A stretch of DNA of 64,000 bases from Luteibacter rhizovicinus DSM 16549 (lineage in GTDB: Bacteria > Pseudomonadota > Gammaproteobacteria > Xanthomonadales > Rhodanobacteraceae): assembly GCF_001887595.1 (NCBI RefSeq), contig NZ_CP017480.1, positions 2,818,001 to 2,882,000 on the forward strand, given 5' to 3'. Below, piece by piece: positions 43,404-52,573 of the stretch (its first letter is position 1; each line of letters opens with the position of its first letter). The position numbers were made by a program, and so were the translations under genes. Under the pieces are notes generated by a model. The model saw only the letters and a program-made list of their open reading frames with translations, was not told the origin of the DNA and made no database searches.

Positions 43404-44078
43404 TCAGCGCCCGTTCGCCCAAGTCGCGACATACCGCTCCGGATAAATCCGCTCCAGCGCCAGCACCTTCGGCCGGTCATTGATCGCGATGTACATCGCG
43501 TCCGGATTCAGCCGCATGTAGTCCTGGTGCTCGTTCTCCGCCAGGTAAAACCCCTTCAGCGGGGTCACCTGGGTGACGATCGGCGCCGAAAACGCGTGAG
43601 CCGCGGTCAGCTGGGCGACGTACGCGTCGGCCACCTTCTTCTGCTCGGGCGTGGCGTAAAACACCGCGGACCGGTACTGCGTACCCGAGTCCGGACCCTG
43701 GCGGTTCAGCAGGGTCGGATCCTGGGCGACCGAGAAGAACACCTGGAGCAGCTGGCCATAGGTGACCTGGCCCGGGTCGTACACCACGCGGACCGACTCG
43801 GCGTGACCGGTGTCGCCATCGCTCACGTCGTCGTAGTTCGCGTGGGCGGCGTCGCCGCCGGCGTACCCGTTGCGGACGCTTTTCACACCTTTCACGTGCT
43901 GGAACACACCTTCGACGCCCCAGAAGCAGCCGCCGGCGAATACGGCCGTGGCCTCACCCGGGGCGGTAGCGGCATCGACCGTGGGGGCGGGCAGACGAAC
44001 GCCCTCGTCGCGGGCGGAGGCGGCGGAGCAGGCTGTGAGGGCGATCAGGAGCGGGGCGAGCAGGGAGCGGCGGTTCAT
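43404..44078 (-). CDS. msrA: Peptide methionine sulfoxide reductase A, lipoprotein form
   Basis: The 224-residue protein has a signal with lipobox LTAC (Cys17) and the MsrA catalytic GGCFWGVEGVF with Cys51. NGYAGGDAAHANYDDVSDGDTGHAESV and ENEHQDYMRL follow. Apart from the lipobox there is no second cysteine, so recycling must use an external thiol. It likely repairs periplasmic methionine sulfoxide. The ATG is preceded by CGGAG. The long open frame upstream runs over the HD-GYP gene and is not coding. Confidence 0.93.
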   Translation of the reverse strand: MNRRSLLAPLLIALTACSAASARDEGVRLPAPTVDAATAPGEATAVFAGGCFWGVEGVFQHVKGVKSVRNGYAGGDAAHANYDDVSDGDTGHAESVRVVYDPGQVTYGQLLQVFFSVAQDPTLLNRQGPDSGTQYRSAVFYATPEQKKVADAYVAQLTAAHAFSAPIVTQVTPLKGFYLAENEHQDYMRLNPDAMYIAINDRPKVLALERIYPERYVATWANGR

Positions 44079-44258
44079 GCGGATCTCCGAAGGAGGGGGC
44101 CTGCTGAATGAGACCGGGGGAATCGCAGGAATCTGACAAGCATCCCCGCTACAGTTACCGGGGCCCCGGCCGATATAGGACGGACGACCGTGGGTTGGCT
44201 GACTTGGCGCGGATTCGGCAAAATGGCGCGCTTTGTTTAGCAAGGGAGGCGGGGAAAC

Positions 44259-45491
44259 GTGGCGTACGACCTGGTAGAGAGACGCGTATTCGTGACCGAT
44301 CTGGAGATCGGCATGTACGTGAGCCGTCTCGATTGTGATTGGTCGGACACGCCCTTTCCGTTGCAGGGGGTGCCGATCGCCTCTCGAGAAGACATCGAGG
44401 CGCTGCGGCGCTTCTGCAAGTACGTCTTCGTCGACCTGCACCGCCGCGTCACGCCAGCGCACGTCTCCGCCGCCGTCCCGGTGCGCGCCGCGACACCGCG
44501 CCCCGCCCTGAATACCCGACTGGTCACCCGGCACAGCTACACCGACACCGCCTCCTTCGACGACGAGATGCCGCGCGCACGGGAGGCTTTCGACACGGTG
44601 GCGAGCTTCGCCGAGCGTATCGTCGAAGACCTCCAGGCTGGTCGGGCCATCGACCAGGGCGCCGTCGAGAATGCCGTGCGTCCCATGGTCGAGAGCGTGC
44701 TGCGCAGCGGCGACGCCTTCTTCTGGATGCAGAGCCTGCGCAAGCGCGACAGCTACACCTACCAGCATGCCGTCGGCTGCAGCACCCTGGCGGCCGCCTT
44801 CGGCCGGCACATGGGCTTCACCGGTGACGCCATCGTCAGTCTCGCCGCCGGTGGCCTGCTGATGGACGTGGGCAAGTCGCAGCTGCCCGAGGAGATGCTC
44901 GAGCGAGGCGGACCGCTCAACGACGCCGAATGGGAACTCGCGCGCCAGCATGTCAACGAGGGCGTGGCCATCCTCGACCACTCGGGTGTCGTCGACATGG
45001 AAGTCCGCGACATGGTGCTCACCCATCACGAGCGCTATGACGGCAGTGGCTACCCGCATGGCCTAGCCGGCACGGCCATTCCGCTGGCCGGACGCATGGC
45101 GGCGATCATCGACACTTACCACGCGATGTCGACGCCGCGGCCTTACCGTCCGGCGGTGTCGCAGCATCTCGCGATCCGGCAAATCTATTCCGGTCGCGAC
45201 CGTGAATTCCAGGGTGAGCTGGTGGAGCAGTTCCAGGCCTGCCTGGGTGTGTATCCTACCGGCTCGCTGGTGGAGCTCAACACCGGCGAAGTGGCCATCG
45301 TCATGGTGCAGAACCAGGCACGTCGCCTGCAACCGCGCGTGGCGATCCTTACCCGAACCGACAAGAACCACCTCGACGAGTTCATGATTGTCGACCTCAT
45401 GCGCCAGACCGACGGCGTACGTCGCGAGATACTTCGCACACTAGCCGCCGGCAGTTACGGCATCGAACCCAGGGAGTATTTCCTGTCATGA
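44259..45491 (+). CDS. DUF3391 + HD-GYP domain protein with altered HD pair
   Basis: The 410-residue protein starts at GTG after GGGAGGCGGGG. The N-terminal DUF3391 (VERRVFVTDLEIGMYVSRLDCDW) precedes an HD-GYP core: His170 in YTYQHAVGC, GGLLMDVGKSQLP, His231, and HHERYDGSGYPHGLAG. The usual LLHDIGK is LLMDVGK, so the metal-binding His of the HD pair is Met202. Metal loading, and thus c-di-GMP hydrolysis, may be altered. It overlaps the EAL gene by 4 bases (ATGA). Confidence 0.92.
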   Translation: MAYDLVERRVFVTDLEIGMYVSRLDCDWSDTPFPLQGVPIASREDIEALRRFCKYVFVDLHRRVTPAHVSAAVPVRAATPRPALNTRLVTRHSYTDTASFDDEMPRAREAFDTVASFAERIVEDLQAGRAIDQGAVENAVRPMVESVLRSGDAFFWMQSLRKRDSYTYQHAVGCSTLAAAFGRHMGFTGDAIVSLAAGGLLMDVGKSQLPEEMLERGGPLNDAEWELARQHVNEGVAILDHSGVVDMEVRDMVLTHHERYDGSGYPHGLAGTAIPLAGRMAAIIDTYHAMSTPRPYRPAVSQHLAIRQIYSGRDREFQGELVEQFQACLGVYPTGSLVELNTGEVAIVMVQNQARRLQPRVAILTRTDKNHLDEFMIVDLMRQTDGVRREILRTLAAGSYGIEPREYFLS

Positions 45492-46741
45492 CCAGCGAGC
45501 GGTCACACATCCTGCCCGCCGTCCAGGCCATCCTCGACCGCACGGCCAACGCCGAAGGCATGTGCGGCATCCTGGTCATTCGCCTGCAGGGCATCCGAGA
45601 GGCGCAGCTCCGCTTCGGTTTCGAGTTCGGCAGCCAGATCATGCTCGCGGCCCGCGAACGGATCGTCGAGGCCGTGCGCCATGTCGACAAGATCTTCGTC
45701 GCCGGCGACGACACCTTCGTCGCCGTGCTGCCAGCCATCCGCAATCGCACGCATGCCCTGCTGGCCGCCACGCGCATCGTCGGTGCCTTCGACAGCCCGC
45801 TGCTGCGCGGCGAGCGCCCCTGGCATGGCCGCGCGGTGATCGGCGTGACGCTGTACTCCGAGCACGGCACGACGGCGGAGCTGCTCTACCGGCGCGCCGA
45901 GCTCGCGCACGACGAGGCGCTCCGCGTCGGCGAACCGTTTGCGGTCTATCAGCAAGACGTCACGCCGATCGAAATTCTTTACGGCGAACTGCGCGAAGAC
46001 ATCGAAGCCAATCGCTTGCACGTGGCCTTCCAGCCACTGTGCGACCTGCGGACGGGCGAAGTGGTGCGTGTGGAATCGCTGGCGCGCTGGAATACGCGCT
46101 CCGGTGTGGAAGTCGCCCCGGGCGACTTCGTTCCCTTCGCCGAGCGCAGCGACCTCATCGTCCAGCTGACCCGCTGGAGCCTCAATGCTTCGTTACGTCA
46201 CACGGCGGCGCTTCACCGCGGCGGTTGTCCGCTCGACGTGGCGATCAACCTTTCCCCGCGCGTCTTCGTCGAGCAGGGCTTTGCCGAGCACATGCTCGGC
46301 GCGCTGGAAATCTGGGGCGTGCCGCCGGAATCGGCGATCATCGAGATCACCGAAACCGCGCTGCTCACCGACCTCGACATGAGCGTGCGCGTGCTGCGCC
46401 GCCTGCGCGACCACGGTGTGCGGGTGGCCATCGACGACTTCGGTACGGGCTACGCCTCGTTCGCCTACCTGCGCCACTTCCCGGCGACCGAGCTGAAGAT
46501 CGACCGCACCTTCGTCGACGCGATGATCGGCGACCGCCGCACCGAGCTGCTCGTCCAGGCCATGATCGACGTCGCCCATCGTCTGGGTCTCGAAGCCGTG
46601 GCGGAAGGTGTGGAGAACGAGGAAACCCTGCGTCGCCTGGTCGAGATGGACTGCGACCTCGTCCAGGGCTACCACGTCGGTCGCCCGGTGCTGGCCGAGA
46701 CCTTCGTCGCCGAACGCATCGCTGCCGCCTCGACGGTCTGA
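45488..46741 (+). CDS. EAL c-di-GMP phosphodiesterase with degenerate GGDEF
   Basis: The 417-residue protein has an N-terminal degenerate GGDEF (A72-G-D-D-T76 in place of GGDEF). The EAL domain keeps the substrate and metal set: RVESLARW (ESL form), INLSPRVF, IIEITETALL, VAIDDFGTGYASFAYL, LKIDRTFV and AVAEGVEN. It should hydrolyse c-di-GMP to pGpG, with the GGDEF as a GTP sensor. Translational coupling to the HD-GYP gene, whose product class cleaves c-di-GMP or pGpG, suggests a joint degradation unit. Confidence 0.93.
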   Translation: MTSERSHILPAVQAILDRTANAEGMCGILVIRLQGIREAQLRFGFEFGSQIMLAARERIVEAVRHVDKIFVAGDDTFVAVLPAIRNRTHALLAATRIVGAFDSPLLRGERPWHGRAVIGVTLYSEHGTTAELLYRRAELAHDEALRVGEPFAVYQQDVTPIEILYGELREDIEANRLHVAFQPLCDLRTGEVVRVESLARWNTRSGVEVAPGDFVPFAERSDLIVQLTRWSLNASLRHTAALHRGGCPLDVAINLSPRVFVEQGFAEHMLGALEIWGVPPESAIIEITETALLTDLDMSVRVLRRLRDHGVRVAIDDFGTGYASFAYLRHFPATELKIDRTFVDAMIGDRRTELLVQAMIDVAHRLGLEAVAEGVENEETLRRLVEMDCDLVQGYHVGRPVLAETFVAERIAAASTV

Positions 46742-46785
46742 GCCGCCCCGCGACCGCGCACACCCGTCATCGCGCGACCCTGCTC

Positions 46786-46857
46786 GGTAGGAGCCGATTC
46801 ATCGGCGATCCCTAACGGTGTCGCAACCTGGGATCGCCGATGAATCGGCTCTTACAG
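46786..46857. repeat. REP palindrome pair between convergent genes
   Basis: AGGAGCCGATTCATCGGCGA near 46789 and the inverse CGCCGATGAATCGGCTC near 46835 lie between the EAL and coaE stops, slightly overlapping the coaE end. Confidence 0.83.
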
Positions 46858-47457
46858 GGCAGCGAGGCCGAGGTAGCTCTGGTGCAGCTCGGCCACCTTG
46901 CCGGCCAGATCCAGCTCGCTCCCTTCATTGACGATCACATCGTCCGCGATGGCCAACCGCCGCTCACGCGACGCCTGCGCCGCGACCATCTTGCGTGCCA
47001 GCGCCTCGTCGACCCCATCACGCCGGGTCAGCCGCTCGATCTGGATCGCCTCGGGCACGTCGACCACCAGCACGCGGTCCACCCACTCGTAGTTCGCGCG
47101 GTTCTCCACCAGCAACGGTATCGAGAGGATGCAGTAGGGGCCGGTGTCGGCGTTTACTGCATCGTGCAGCCAGGCACGGATGCGCGGGTGGAGGATGCCC
47201 TCCAGCGTCGTCCGGGCCAGCAGGTTGTCGAACACGCGCTTGCGCATGGCTGGGCGATCCAGCCGGCCGTCGCTGTCGAGGGCATCCGTACCGAAGGCGC
47301 GTGCGATCTCCGCCAGCGCTTCCGACCCCGGCTCGACCACCGCACGCGCCGCGACATCCGCATCGTAGGCGCGCACGCCGAGCGCTTCGAAGCAACGCTC
47401 CACCGAGCTCTTGCCCGAGGCAACGCCGCCGGTCAGCGCAACGACGAAGCCGCTCAT
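46852..47457 (-). CDS. coaE: Dephospho-CoA kinase (CoaE)
   Basis: The 201-residue P-loop kinase performs the last step of CoA synthesis. Walker A is LTGGVASGKSSVE (residues 8-20). The segments YDADVAARAVVEPGSEAL, LEGILHPRIRAWL and IPLLVENRANYEWVDRVLVVDVP are typical. It overlaps pilD by 4 bases, the usual gammaproteobacterial pilBCD-coaE layout. The open frame upstream of the chosen ATG lies over pilD. Confidence 0.97.
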   Translation of the reverse strand: MSGFVVALTGGVASGKSSVERCFEALGVRAYDADVAARAVVEPGSEALAEIARAFGTDALDSDGRLDRPAMRKRVFDNLLARTTLEGILHPRIRAWLHDAVNADTGPYCILSIPLLVENRANYEWVDRVLVVDVPEAIQIERLTRRDGVDEALARKMVAAQASRERRLAIADDVIVNEGSELDLAGKVAELHQSYLGLAAL

Positions 47458-48323
47458 CGCATCCCCGCCAGGTGCAGGTAGCTGCTCAGCAGCGTGTCGC
47501 CGAAGATCAGCCAGACCCAACCGGCCGCCGCGAGGTAAGGGCCGAAGGGAATCGGCACCTCGCGCTGGTGCTTGCGAAAGAGCATGAGCGCCCCGCCGAC
47601 CAGCGCGCCGATCAGCGACGACAGCATGATGATCGGTAGCAAGGCCACCGGGCCTAGCCACGCGCCCAGCGCCGCCAGCAGCTTGAAGTCGCCGTGGCCC
47701 ATGCCCTCCTTGCCGGTGAGCAGCTTGAACAGCCAGTAGACGCTCCACAGGCTGAGGTAGCCGATCAGGGCACCGAGGATGGCCGAGGAGGGCGTTACCG
47801 GCAGCGCCTGCCAACCCGGGATGAGGGCGAGGCCCAGGCCGATCCAGAGCAGGGGGTAGTTGAGTTCGTCCGGCAGGTATTGGGTTCGCGCGTCGATGCC
47901 GGACAGGGCGATCAGGAAGTACGTCATGGCCAGGGCTGCCAGGGCGCCGATGGTCGGTCCGAATCGCCAGACCACGATGGCGCTTGCGACACCCGCCAGC
48001 AGCTCCACCAGCGGGTACTGCGCTGAAATCGGTTCACGGCAGTAGCGGCAACGGCCACGCAGCATCAGCCAGCCGAACAGCGGGATGTTGTCCCGCACGG
48101 CGAGGGCATGCTTGCACCTGGGGCAGTGCGAGCCTTCGACCACGATGCCCGGCGGGCGGGGTTCCTCGGGAGCATCGATCTCCAGCACCTCGCGAGCCTG
48201 CTTGCGCCAGTCCGCCTGCATGCGCTCGGGCACGCGCAGGATGACGACGTTGAGGAAGCTGCCGAACAGCAGGCCGAAGACACCGGCGATACCGATCCAG
48301 AGGGCGAGAGGTAAATCGAGCAT
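47454..48323 (-). CDS. pilD: Prepilin peptidase/N-methyltransferase (PilD)
   Basis: The 289-residue inner-membrane enzyme cleaves and methylates type IV prepilins. It has the zinc tetracysteine CPRCKH ... CRYC and the catalytic aspartates in SGIDARTQYLPDE and GMGHGDFKLLAALG, with seven to eight hydrophobic helices. The ATG giving MLDLPLALW is chosen; the frame upstream crosses the terminator after pilC. Confidence 0.96.
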   Translation of the reverse strand: MLDLPLALWIGIAGVFGLLFGSFLNVVILRVPERMQADWRKQAREVLEIDAPEEPRPPGIVVEGSHCPRCKHALAVRDNIPLFGWLMLRGRCRYCREPISAQYPLVELLAGVASAIVVWRFGPTIGALAALAMTYFLIALSGIDARTQYLPDELNYPLLWIGLGLALIPGWQALPVTPSSAILGALIGYLSLWSVYWLFKLLTGKEGMGHGDFKLLAALGAWLGPVALLPIIMLSSLIGALVGGALMLFRKHQREVPIPFGPYLAAAGWVWLIFGDTLLSSYLHLAGMR

Positions 48324-48341
48324 GGGCAATCCGAGATCCAA

Positions 48342-48374
48342 GAAAAAACCCTCCGCCTGTGAGGGCGAAGGGTT
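48342..48374 (-). terminator. Rho-independent terminator after pilC
   Basis: On the coding strand an 11-bp stem (AACCCTTCGCC / GGCGGAGGGTT, one G-T pair, 6-base loop) is followed by a run of T (48342-48346). It lies 31 bases after the pilC stop and just before the pilD start, so it should limit read-through into pilD-coaE. Confidence 0.8.
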
Positions 48375-48404
48375 CCTATTGTGCATGGCGCAAGGGCGGA
48401 GGGG

Positions 48405-49670
48405 TCAGACCGTGCCGGCCAGCTTGAAGATCGGCAGGTAGAGGGAGATGACCATGCCGCCGACGAGGACGCCGAGGACGACCATGATGAGCGGCTCGAG
48501 CAGGCTGGCGAGGGTGTCCACCGCGGTCTCGACTTCTTCCTCGTAGAACTCGGCCACCTTGAACAGCATGTGGTCGAGCGAGCCGGCCTCTTCGCCGATG
48601 GCGGTCATCTGCACCACCATGTTGGGGAAGAGATTGGTCTGGCGCATGGCCAGCTGGAGCTGGTGGCCGACGGCGATGTCGTCGCGCATCTGCTTTACCG
48701 CGTCTCCGTAGACGACGCTGCCCGTTGCACCGGATACGGCATCGAGAGCTTCCACCAGAGGCACACCAGCGTGGAAGGTAACGCCCAGCGTACGAGCGAA
48801 GCGGGCGATAGCCGACTTGTTGAGAATGTCGCCGATGACTGGGAGCTTCAGCGAGAGTCGATCAAGGAAGTGGGCGAACTTGAGCGATCGCTTCTTGAAG
48901 AAGATGAGCGCGAAAACCGAACCGACGATGATGCCGATCATCGCCCACCAGTAGGCCTGCACGAACTTCGAGGCACTGACGATGAACTGGGTCGGCGCCG
49001 GCAGTTCCACCTTGGCTTCGGCGAAGGTCTGCTGGAACACGGGAACGACGAACAGCAGCAGGATCATCGACACCAGGAAGGCGACGACCAGGATCATGAT
49101 CGGGTAGAACAAGGCTTTCTTGATCTTGGCCTTGATGCTCTCCATGCGCTCCTTGTAGGTCGCCACCGTGTCCAGCACGGTGTCGAGCACACCGGCCGAT
49201 TCGCCAGCGTGCACCAGGTTCCGATAGAGCTCGTCGAACTCGACCGGGTAGAGGCCAAGCGCTTCGTGCAGTGAGGAACCACCCTCGATGGCTTGGCGGA
49301 TTTCCACCAGCATGTTCTTGAAACGGGCGTTTTTCTGGCCGTTGGCAATGATCTCGAAGGCCTGCACCATGGGGACGCCCGCCGCCATCATGGCGGCGAT
49401 CTGGCGGCTGAAAATGGCGACGTCACGCGGCTTGACGCGGCTGCCGGACGCGCCGAATATCGGCTTGGACTTCTCGCGAACCGTCTGGGGATTCATGCCC
49501 TGCCGGCGCAACTCGGCCTTGACCATGGCCGCGTTCTTCGCCTGCATCTCGCCCTTCATGCGCTTGCCGCGCTTGTCCAGGGCAGTCCAGTCGTACTGGA
49601 CGAGCTTGCTTATTTCAGCGCGCGCGGCACCGATGGCGCGCGCGTTTTTAGTGGCGGTGGCAGTGGCCAT
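48405..49670 (-). CDS. pilC: Type IV pilus platform protein (PilC)
   Basis: The 421-residue GspF-type protein has an N-terminal basic segment with FIWTALDKRGKRMKGEMQAKN-like content. Two GspF domains are marked by FSRQIAAMMAAGVPMVQAFEIIA and FARTLGVTFHAGVPLVEALDAVSG, and three long membrane helices are present. It couples to PilB to assemble pili. pilB lies 144 bases upstream. No pilA is between them, unlike many relatives. Confidence 0.96.
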   Translation of the reverse strand: MATATATKNARAIGAARAEISKLVQYDWTALDKRGKRMKGEMQAKNAAMVKAELRRQGMNPQTVREKSKPIFGASGSRVKPRDVAIFSRQIAAMMAAGVPMVQAFEIIANGQKNARFKNMLVEIRQAIEGGSSLHEALGLYPVEFDELYRNLVHAGESAGVLDTVLDTVATYKERMESIKAKIKKALFYPIMILVVAFLVSMILLLFVVPVFQQTFAEAKVELPAPTQFIVSASKFVQAYWWAMIGIIVGSVFALIFFKKRSLKFAHFLDRLSLKLPVIGDILNKSAIARFARTLGVTFHAGVPLVEALDAVSGATGSVVYGDAVKQMRDDIAVGHQLQLAMRQTNLFPNMVVQMTAIGEEAGSLDHMLFKVAEFYEEEVETAVDTLASLLEPLIMVVLGVLVGGMVISLYLPIFKLAGTV

Positions 49671-49814
49671 GACGCGGTGTTCCCCCGGGTTGATGCTTCA
49701 GGGGACCGCCCCCTATCGGCCGGCCCCTGTTCTTATTCTAGTGTGAAGCTTTGGTCGTCGGTGATTCTGCCATCTGGCGCACATCTTGAGCGCGCCGAAT
49801 GGCCTGGATCGGTG

Positions 49815-51542
49815 TCAGTCCTTGGTGACGCGGTTGATCTCGGCCAGGCTGGTCATGCCATTGCGGACCTTGAGCAGGGCAGACGCACGCAGGTCGTTGA
49901 TGCCATTCCGGCGGGCGACCTCGCCAATCTGCATCGCGTTGCCGCCCTCGAGGATGATCTTCTGGATGTCCTCGACCAGGGGCATGACCTGGTAGATACC
50001 GACGCGGCCCTTGTAGCCCTCGTTGCAGCTGTCGCAGCCCACGGCCTCGTAGACCTTGAACCCAGCGTCTATTTCTTCCTGGGTATAACCCTCGGCCAGC
50101 AAGGCCGTCGCCGGCAGGACGATCTCGCGCTTGCAGTCATGCAGGCGGCGGGCCAGGCGCTGGGCGATGATCAGGGTCACCGACGAAATGATGTTGTAGG
50201 GCGCGATGCCCATGTTCATCAGGCGGGCGATGGTCTGCGGCGCGTCGTTGGTATGCAGGGTGGACAGAACCATGTGGCCCGTCTGCGCGGCCTTGACCGC
50301 AATTTCGGCCGTCTCCAGGTCGCGGATTTCGCCGACCATGATCACATCCGGATCCTGGCGGAGGAAGGAGCGCAGGGCGGCGGCGAAGGTCATGCCGCGC
50401 TTGACGTTCTGTTGAACCTGGTTGATACCCTCGACGCGGATTTCGACCGGGTCTTCCACCGTGGAGATGTTGCGCCCCTCGGTATTGAGGATGTTCAAGG
50501 CCGTGTACAGCGACACCGTCTTACCGGAGCCGGTCGGGCCGGTGACCAGCACCATGCCGTAGGGTTTTTCGATGGCGTCGAGGTAGAGGTTCTTCTGGAC
50601 CTCCTCGTAGCCGAGCTTGTCGATGCCCAGCTTGGCCGAGGAACCGTCGAGGATACGCAGCACGATCTTCTCGCCGAACAGGGTCGGCAGGGTGCTGACG
50701 CGGAAGTCGATCGCGCGGGTTTTGGTCAGGTTGAGCTTGATGCGGCCATCCTGCGGCACGCGGCGCTCGGCGATATCCAGGCCGCTCATCACCTTCAAGC
50801 GCGAGGCGAAGCGATTGCCGAGCTTGATCGGCGCCGTCGCGACAATGCGCAGGATGCCGTCCATTCGCAGGCGCACACGGTAGACGGTTTCGAAGGGTTC
50901 GAAGTGGATGTCCGAGGCGCCACGCTTGATCGCGTCGACCAGGATCTTGTTGACGAACTTCACGATCGGCGCGTCATCGCCCGCCGTCGCGTCGATGCCG
51001 GAGGTCGGCTCGTCGTCACCGTCGCCGCCTTCGAGGGACAGCTCGTCGAGCGCGCCGTCTTCGTAACCGGCGACCTGCGAGCCCATCGATGCCAACGCGG
51101 CGTCGATGATGCGACGCAACTGGCCGCGTTCGACCAGCACCGGCTCGACCATGTGGTTCGAGTGGAACTTGATCTCGTCCAGCGCATGCGACTGCATCGG
51201 ATCGGCAATGCCGACGAACAGGCGCTTGCCGCGCTTGAACAGGGGTAGGGCCTGGTGCTTGCTGATCAGGGCTTCGGTCACCAGGTCCAGCGGCATGTTG
51301 GCCGTGGCCATGTTGCCGATGTCCATCAGCGGCATGCCGAACTCGGACGACGCCACCTGGGACAGCCGGGGGCTGTCGACCAGGTTGTGATCGACGAGCC
51401 ACGCAGACAGCGAGACCCGTTTTTCGGCCGAGTCCTGGACTGCCTTGCGTACGTCCGCCTCGGGCAGGACACCCTCGGTGACTAACCGACGTGCCATACC
51501 CGTCAGACCCGCAAGCATGGGCGACTGCATTTGTGAAGCCAT
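49815..51542 (-). CDS. pilB: Type IV pilus assembly ATPase (PilB)
   Basis: The 575-residue GspE-type ATPase has an N-terminal MshEN domain (about residues 10-150), Walker A VTGPTGSGKTVSLYTALN and the Asp box DPVEIRVEGINQVQQN. Walker B is DPDVIMVGEIRDLETAE, with His box TGHMVLSTLHTNDAPQT. The C-terminal zinc site shows CDSCNEGYKGR, but the first CxxC pair is replaced by HDCK, so one ligand may be missing. It powers pilus extension. It is first of the pilB-pilC-pilD-coaE run and divergent from the glycan cluster. Confidence 0.96.
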   Translation of the reverse strand: MASQMQSPMLAGLTGMARRLVTEGVLPEADVRKAVQDSAEKRVSLSAWLVDHNLVDSPRLSQVASSEFGMPLMDIGNMATANMPLDLVTEALISKHQALPLFKRGKRLFVGIADPMQSHALDEIKFHSNHMVEPVLVERGQLRRIIDAALASMGSQVAGYEDGALDELSLEGGDGDDEPTSGIDATAGDDAPIVKFVNKILVDAIKRGASDIHFEPFETVYRVRLRMDGILRIVATAPIKLGNRFASRLKVMSGLDIAERRVPQDGRIKLNLTKTRAIDFRVSTLPTLFGEKIVLRILDGSSAKLGIDKLGYEEVQKNLYLDAIEKPYGMVLVTGPTGSGKTVSLYTALNILNTEGRNISTVEDPVEIRVEGINQVQQNVKRGMTFAAALRSFLRQDPDVIMVGEIRDLETAEIAVKAAQTGHMVLSTLHTNDAPQTIARLMNMGIAPYNIISSVTLIIAQRLARRLHDCKREIVLPATALLAEGYTQEEIDAGFKVYEAVGCDSCNEGYKGRVGIYQVMPLVEDIQKIILEGGNAMQIGEVARRNGINDLRASALLKVRNGMTSLAEINRVTKD

Positions 51543-51713
51543 TTTGGGTCCCGTTTCCCCGAGATACGCGCCTGAATCTACTCTAGATTGTGGTTTTGGT
51601 CACGCGCTCAGGCGTGAAAGTGCGGACTGGGCATTCGGCGAAGGCCCTGCGCCCCGTGTCTCGTTTCCTGGCCCGCATATCCCTTATGATTCAACGATCA
51701 TCGGGGACATATC

Positions 51714-52568
51714 TTGAGCCGTATCAGCATTATTCTGCCCGCCAAGAACGAGGCGGCCGCACTGAAAAACCTTCTTCCCCGTCTGACGGCCGCCCAGCCG
51801 GGCGCCGAGATCATTGTCGTGGACGACGGATCGACCGATGACACCCGCGCCGTCTGCGCGGCGTCGGCGGTTACCTGCCTGTCTTCCCCGTATTCGATGG
51901 GCAATGGCGCGGCGATCAAGCGGGGCGCCCGTAAGGCCTCCGGCGAGATCCTGGTTTTCATGGACGGAGACGGCCAGCACGACCCGGCGGACATCGATCG
52001 CATGGTCGCGCGTCTGGACCAGGGCTTTGACATGGTGGTTGGCGCGCGCGACTGGGAGAGCCAGGCCGGTGTGGGACGCGGGCTCGCCAATACCCTTTAC
52101 AACTGGCTGGCCAGCCGAATGACCGGGCATGTCGTCGCGGACCTGACGTCCGGGTTCCGGGTCGCGCGAGCCGAGCGTTTCCGTGAGTTCATCCACCTTC
52201 TGCCGAACGGTTTTTCGTACCCGACCACCAGCACGATGGCATTCTTCCGCAGCGCCTACGGCGTGGCCTATGAGCCAATCAAGGCGGCCGAGCGCGTGGG
52301 CAAGAGCCATATCAAGCCGCTGAAAGATGGTATTCGCTTCCTGTTGATCATCTTCAAGATCGCGACGCTGTACTCGCCGTTGAAATTATTCGTGCCCGTG
52401 AGCTTCCTGTTCTTTCTCGCTGGGTGCGTGAACTACGCCTTTACTTTCCTGACCTATGGTCGCCTGACCAACGGCAGCACGCTCATGTGGAGCGCATCCG
52501 TCATCGTGTTTCTCATTGGCCTGGTGTCGGAGCAGATTACGTCGTTGACGTACCGGCGCACGGATTGA
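51714..52568 (+). CDS. Family 2 glycosyltransferase, polyprenyl-phosphate type
   Basis: The 284-residue protein has the GT-A core ISIILPAKNEAAALKNLLPRL and VVDDGSTDDT. FMDGDGQHDPADID contains the DxD-like metal site, and TSGFRVARAERFREFIHLLPNGFSYP marks DPM-synthase-like enzymes. It ends in two membrane helices. Such enzymes transfer a sugar to undecaprenyl phosphate. The start codon is TTG. It opens the three-gene rightward part of the glycan cluster. Confidence 0.88.
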   Translation: MSRISIILPAKNEAAALKNLLPRLTAAQPGAEIIVVDDGSTDDTRAVCAASAVTCLSSPYSMGNGAAIKRGARKASGEILVFMDGDGQHDPADIDRMVARLDQGFDMVVGARDWESQAGVGRGLANTLYNWLASRMTGHVVADLTSGFRVARAERFREFIHLLPNGFSYPTTSTMAFFRSAYGVAYEPIKAAERVGKSHIKPLKDGIRFLLIIFKIATLYSPLKLFVPVSFLFFLAGCVNYAFTFLTYGRLTNGSTLMWSASVIVFLIGLVSEQITSLTYRRTD

Positions 52569-52573
52569 CCGTC

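Noticed and set aside
43404..45059. A 551-residue protein ending in MsrA
   Set aside because: The N-terminal 327 residues are antisense to the HD-GYP gene; a lipobox signal and ribosome site mark the MsrA start at 44078.
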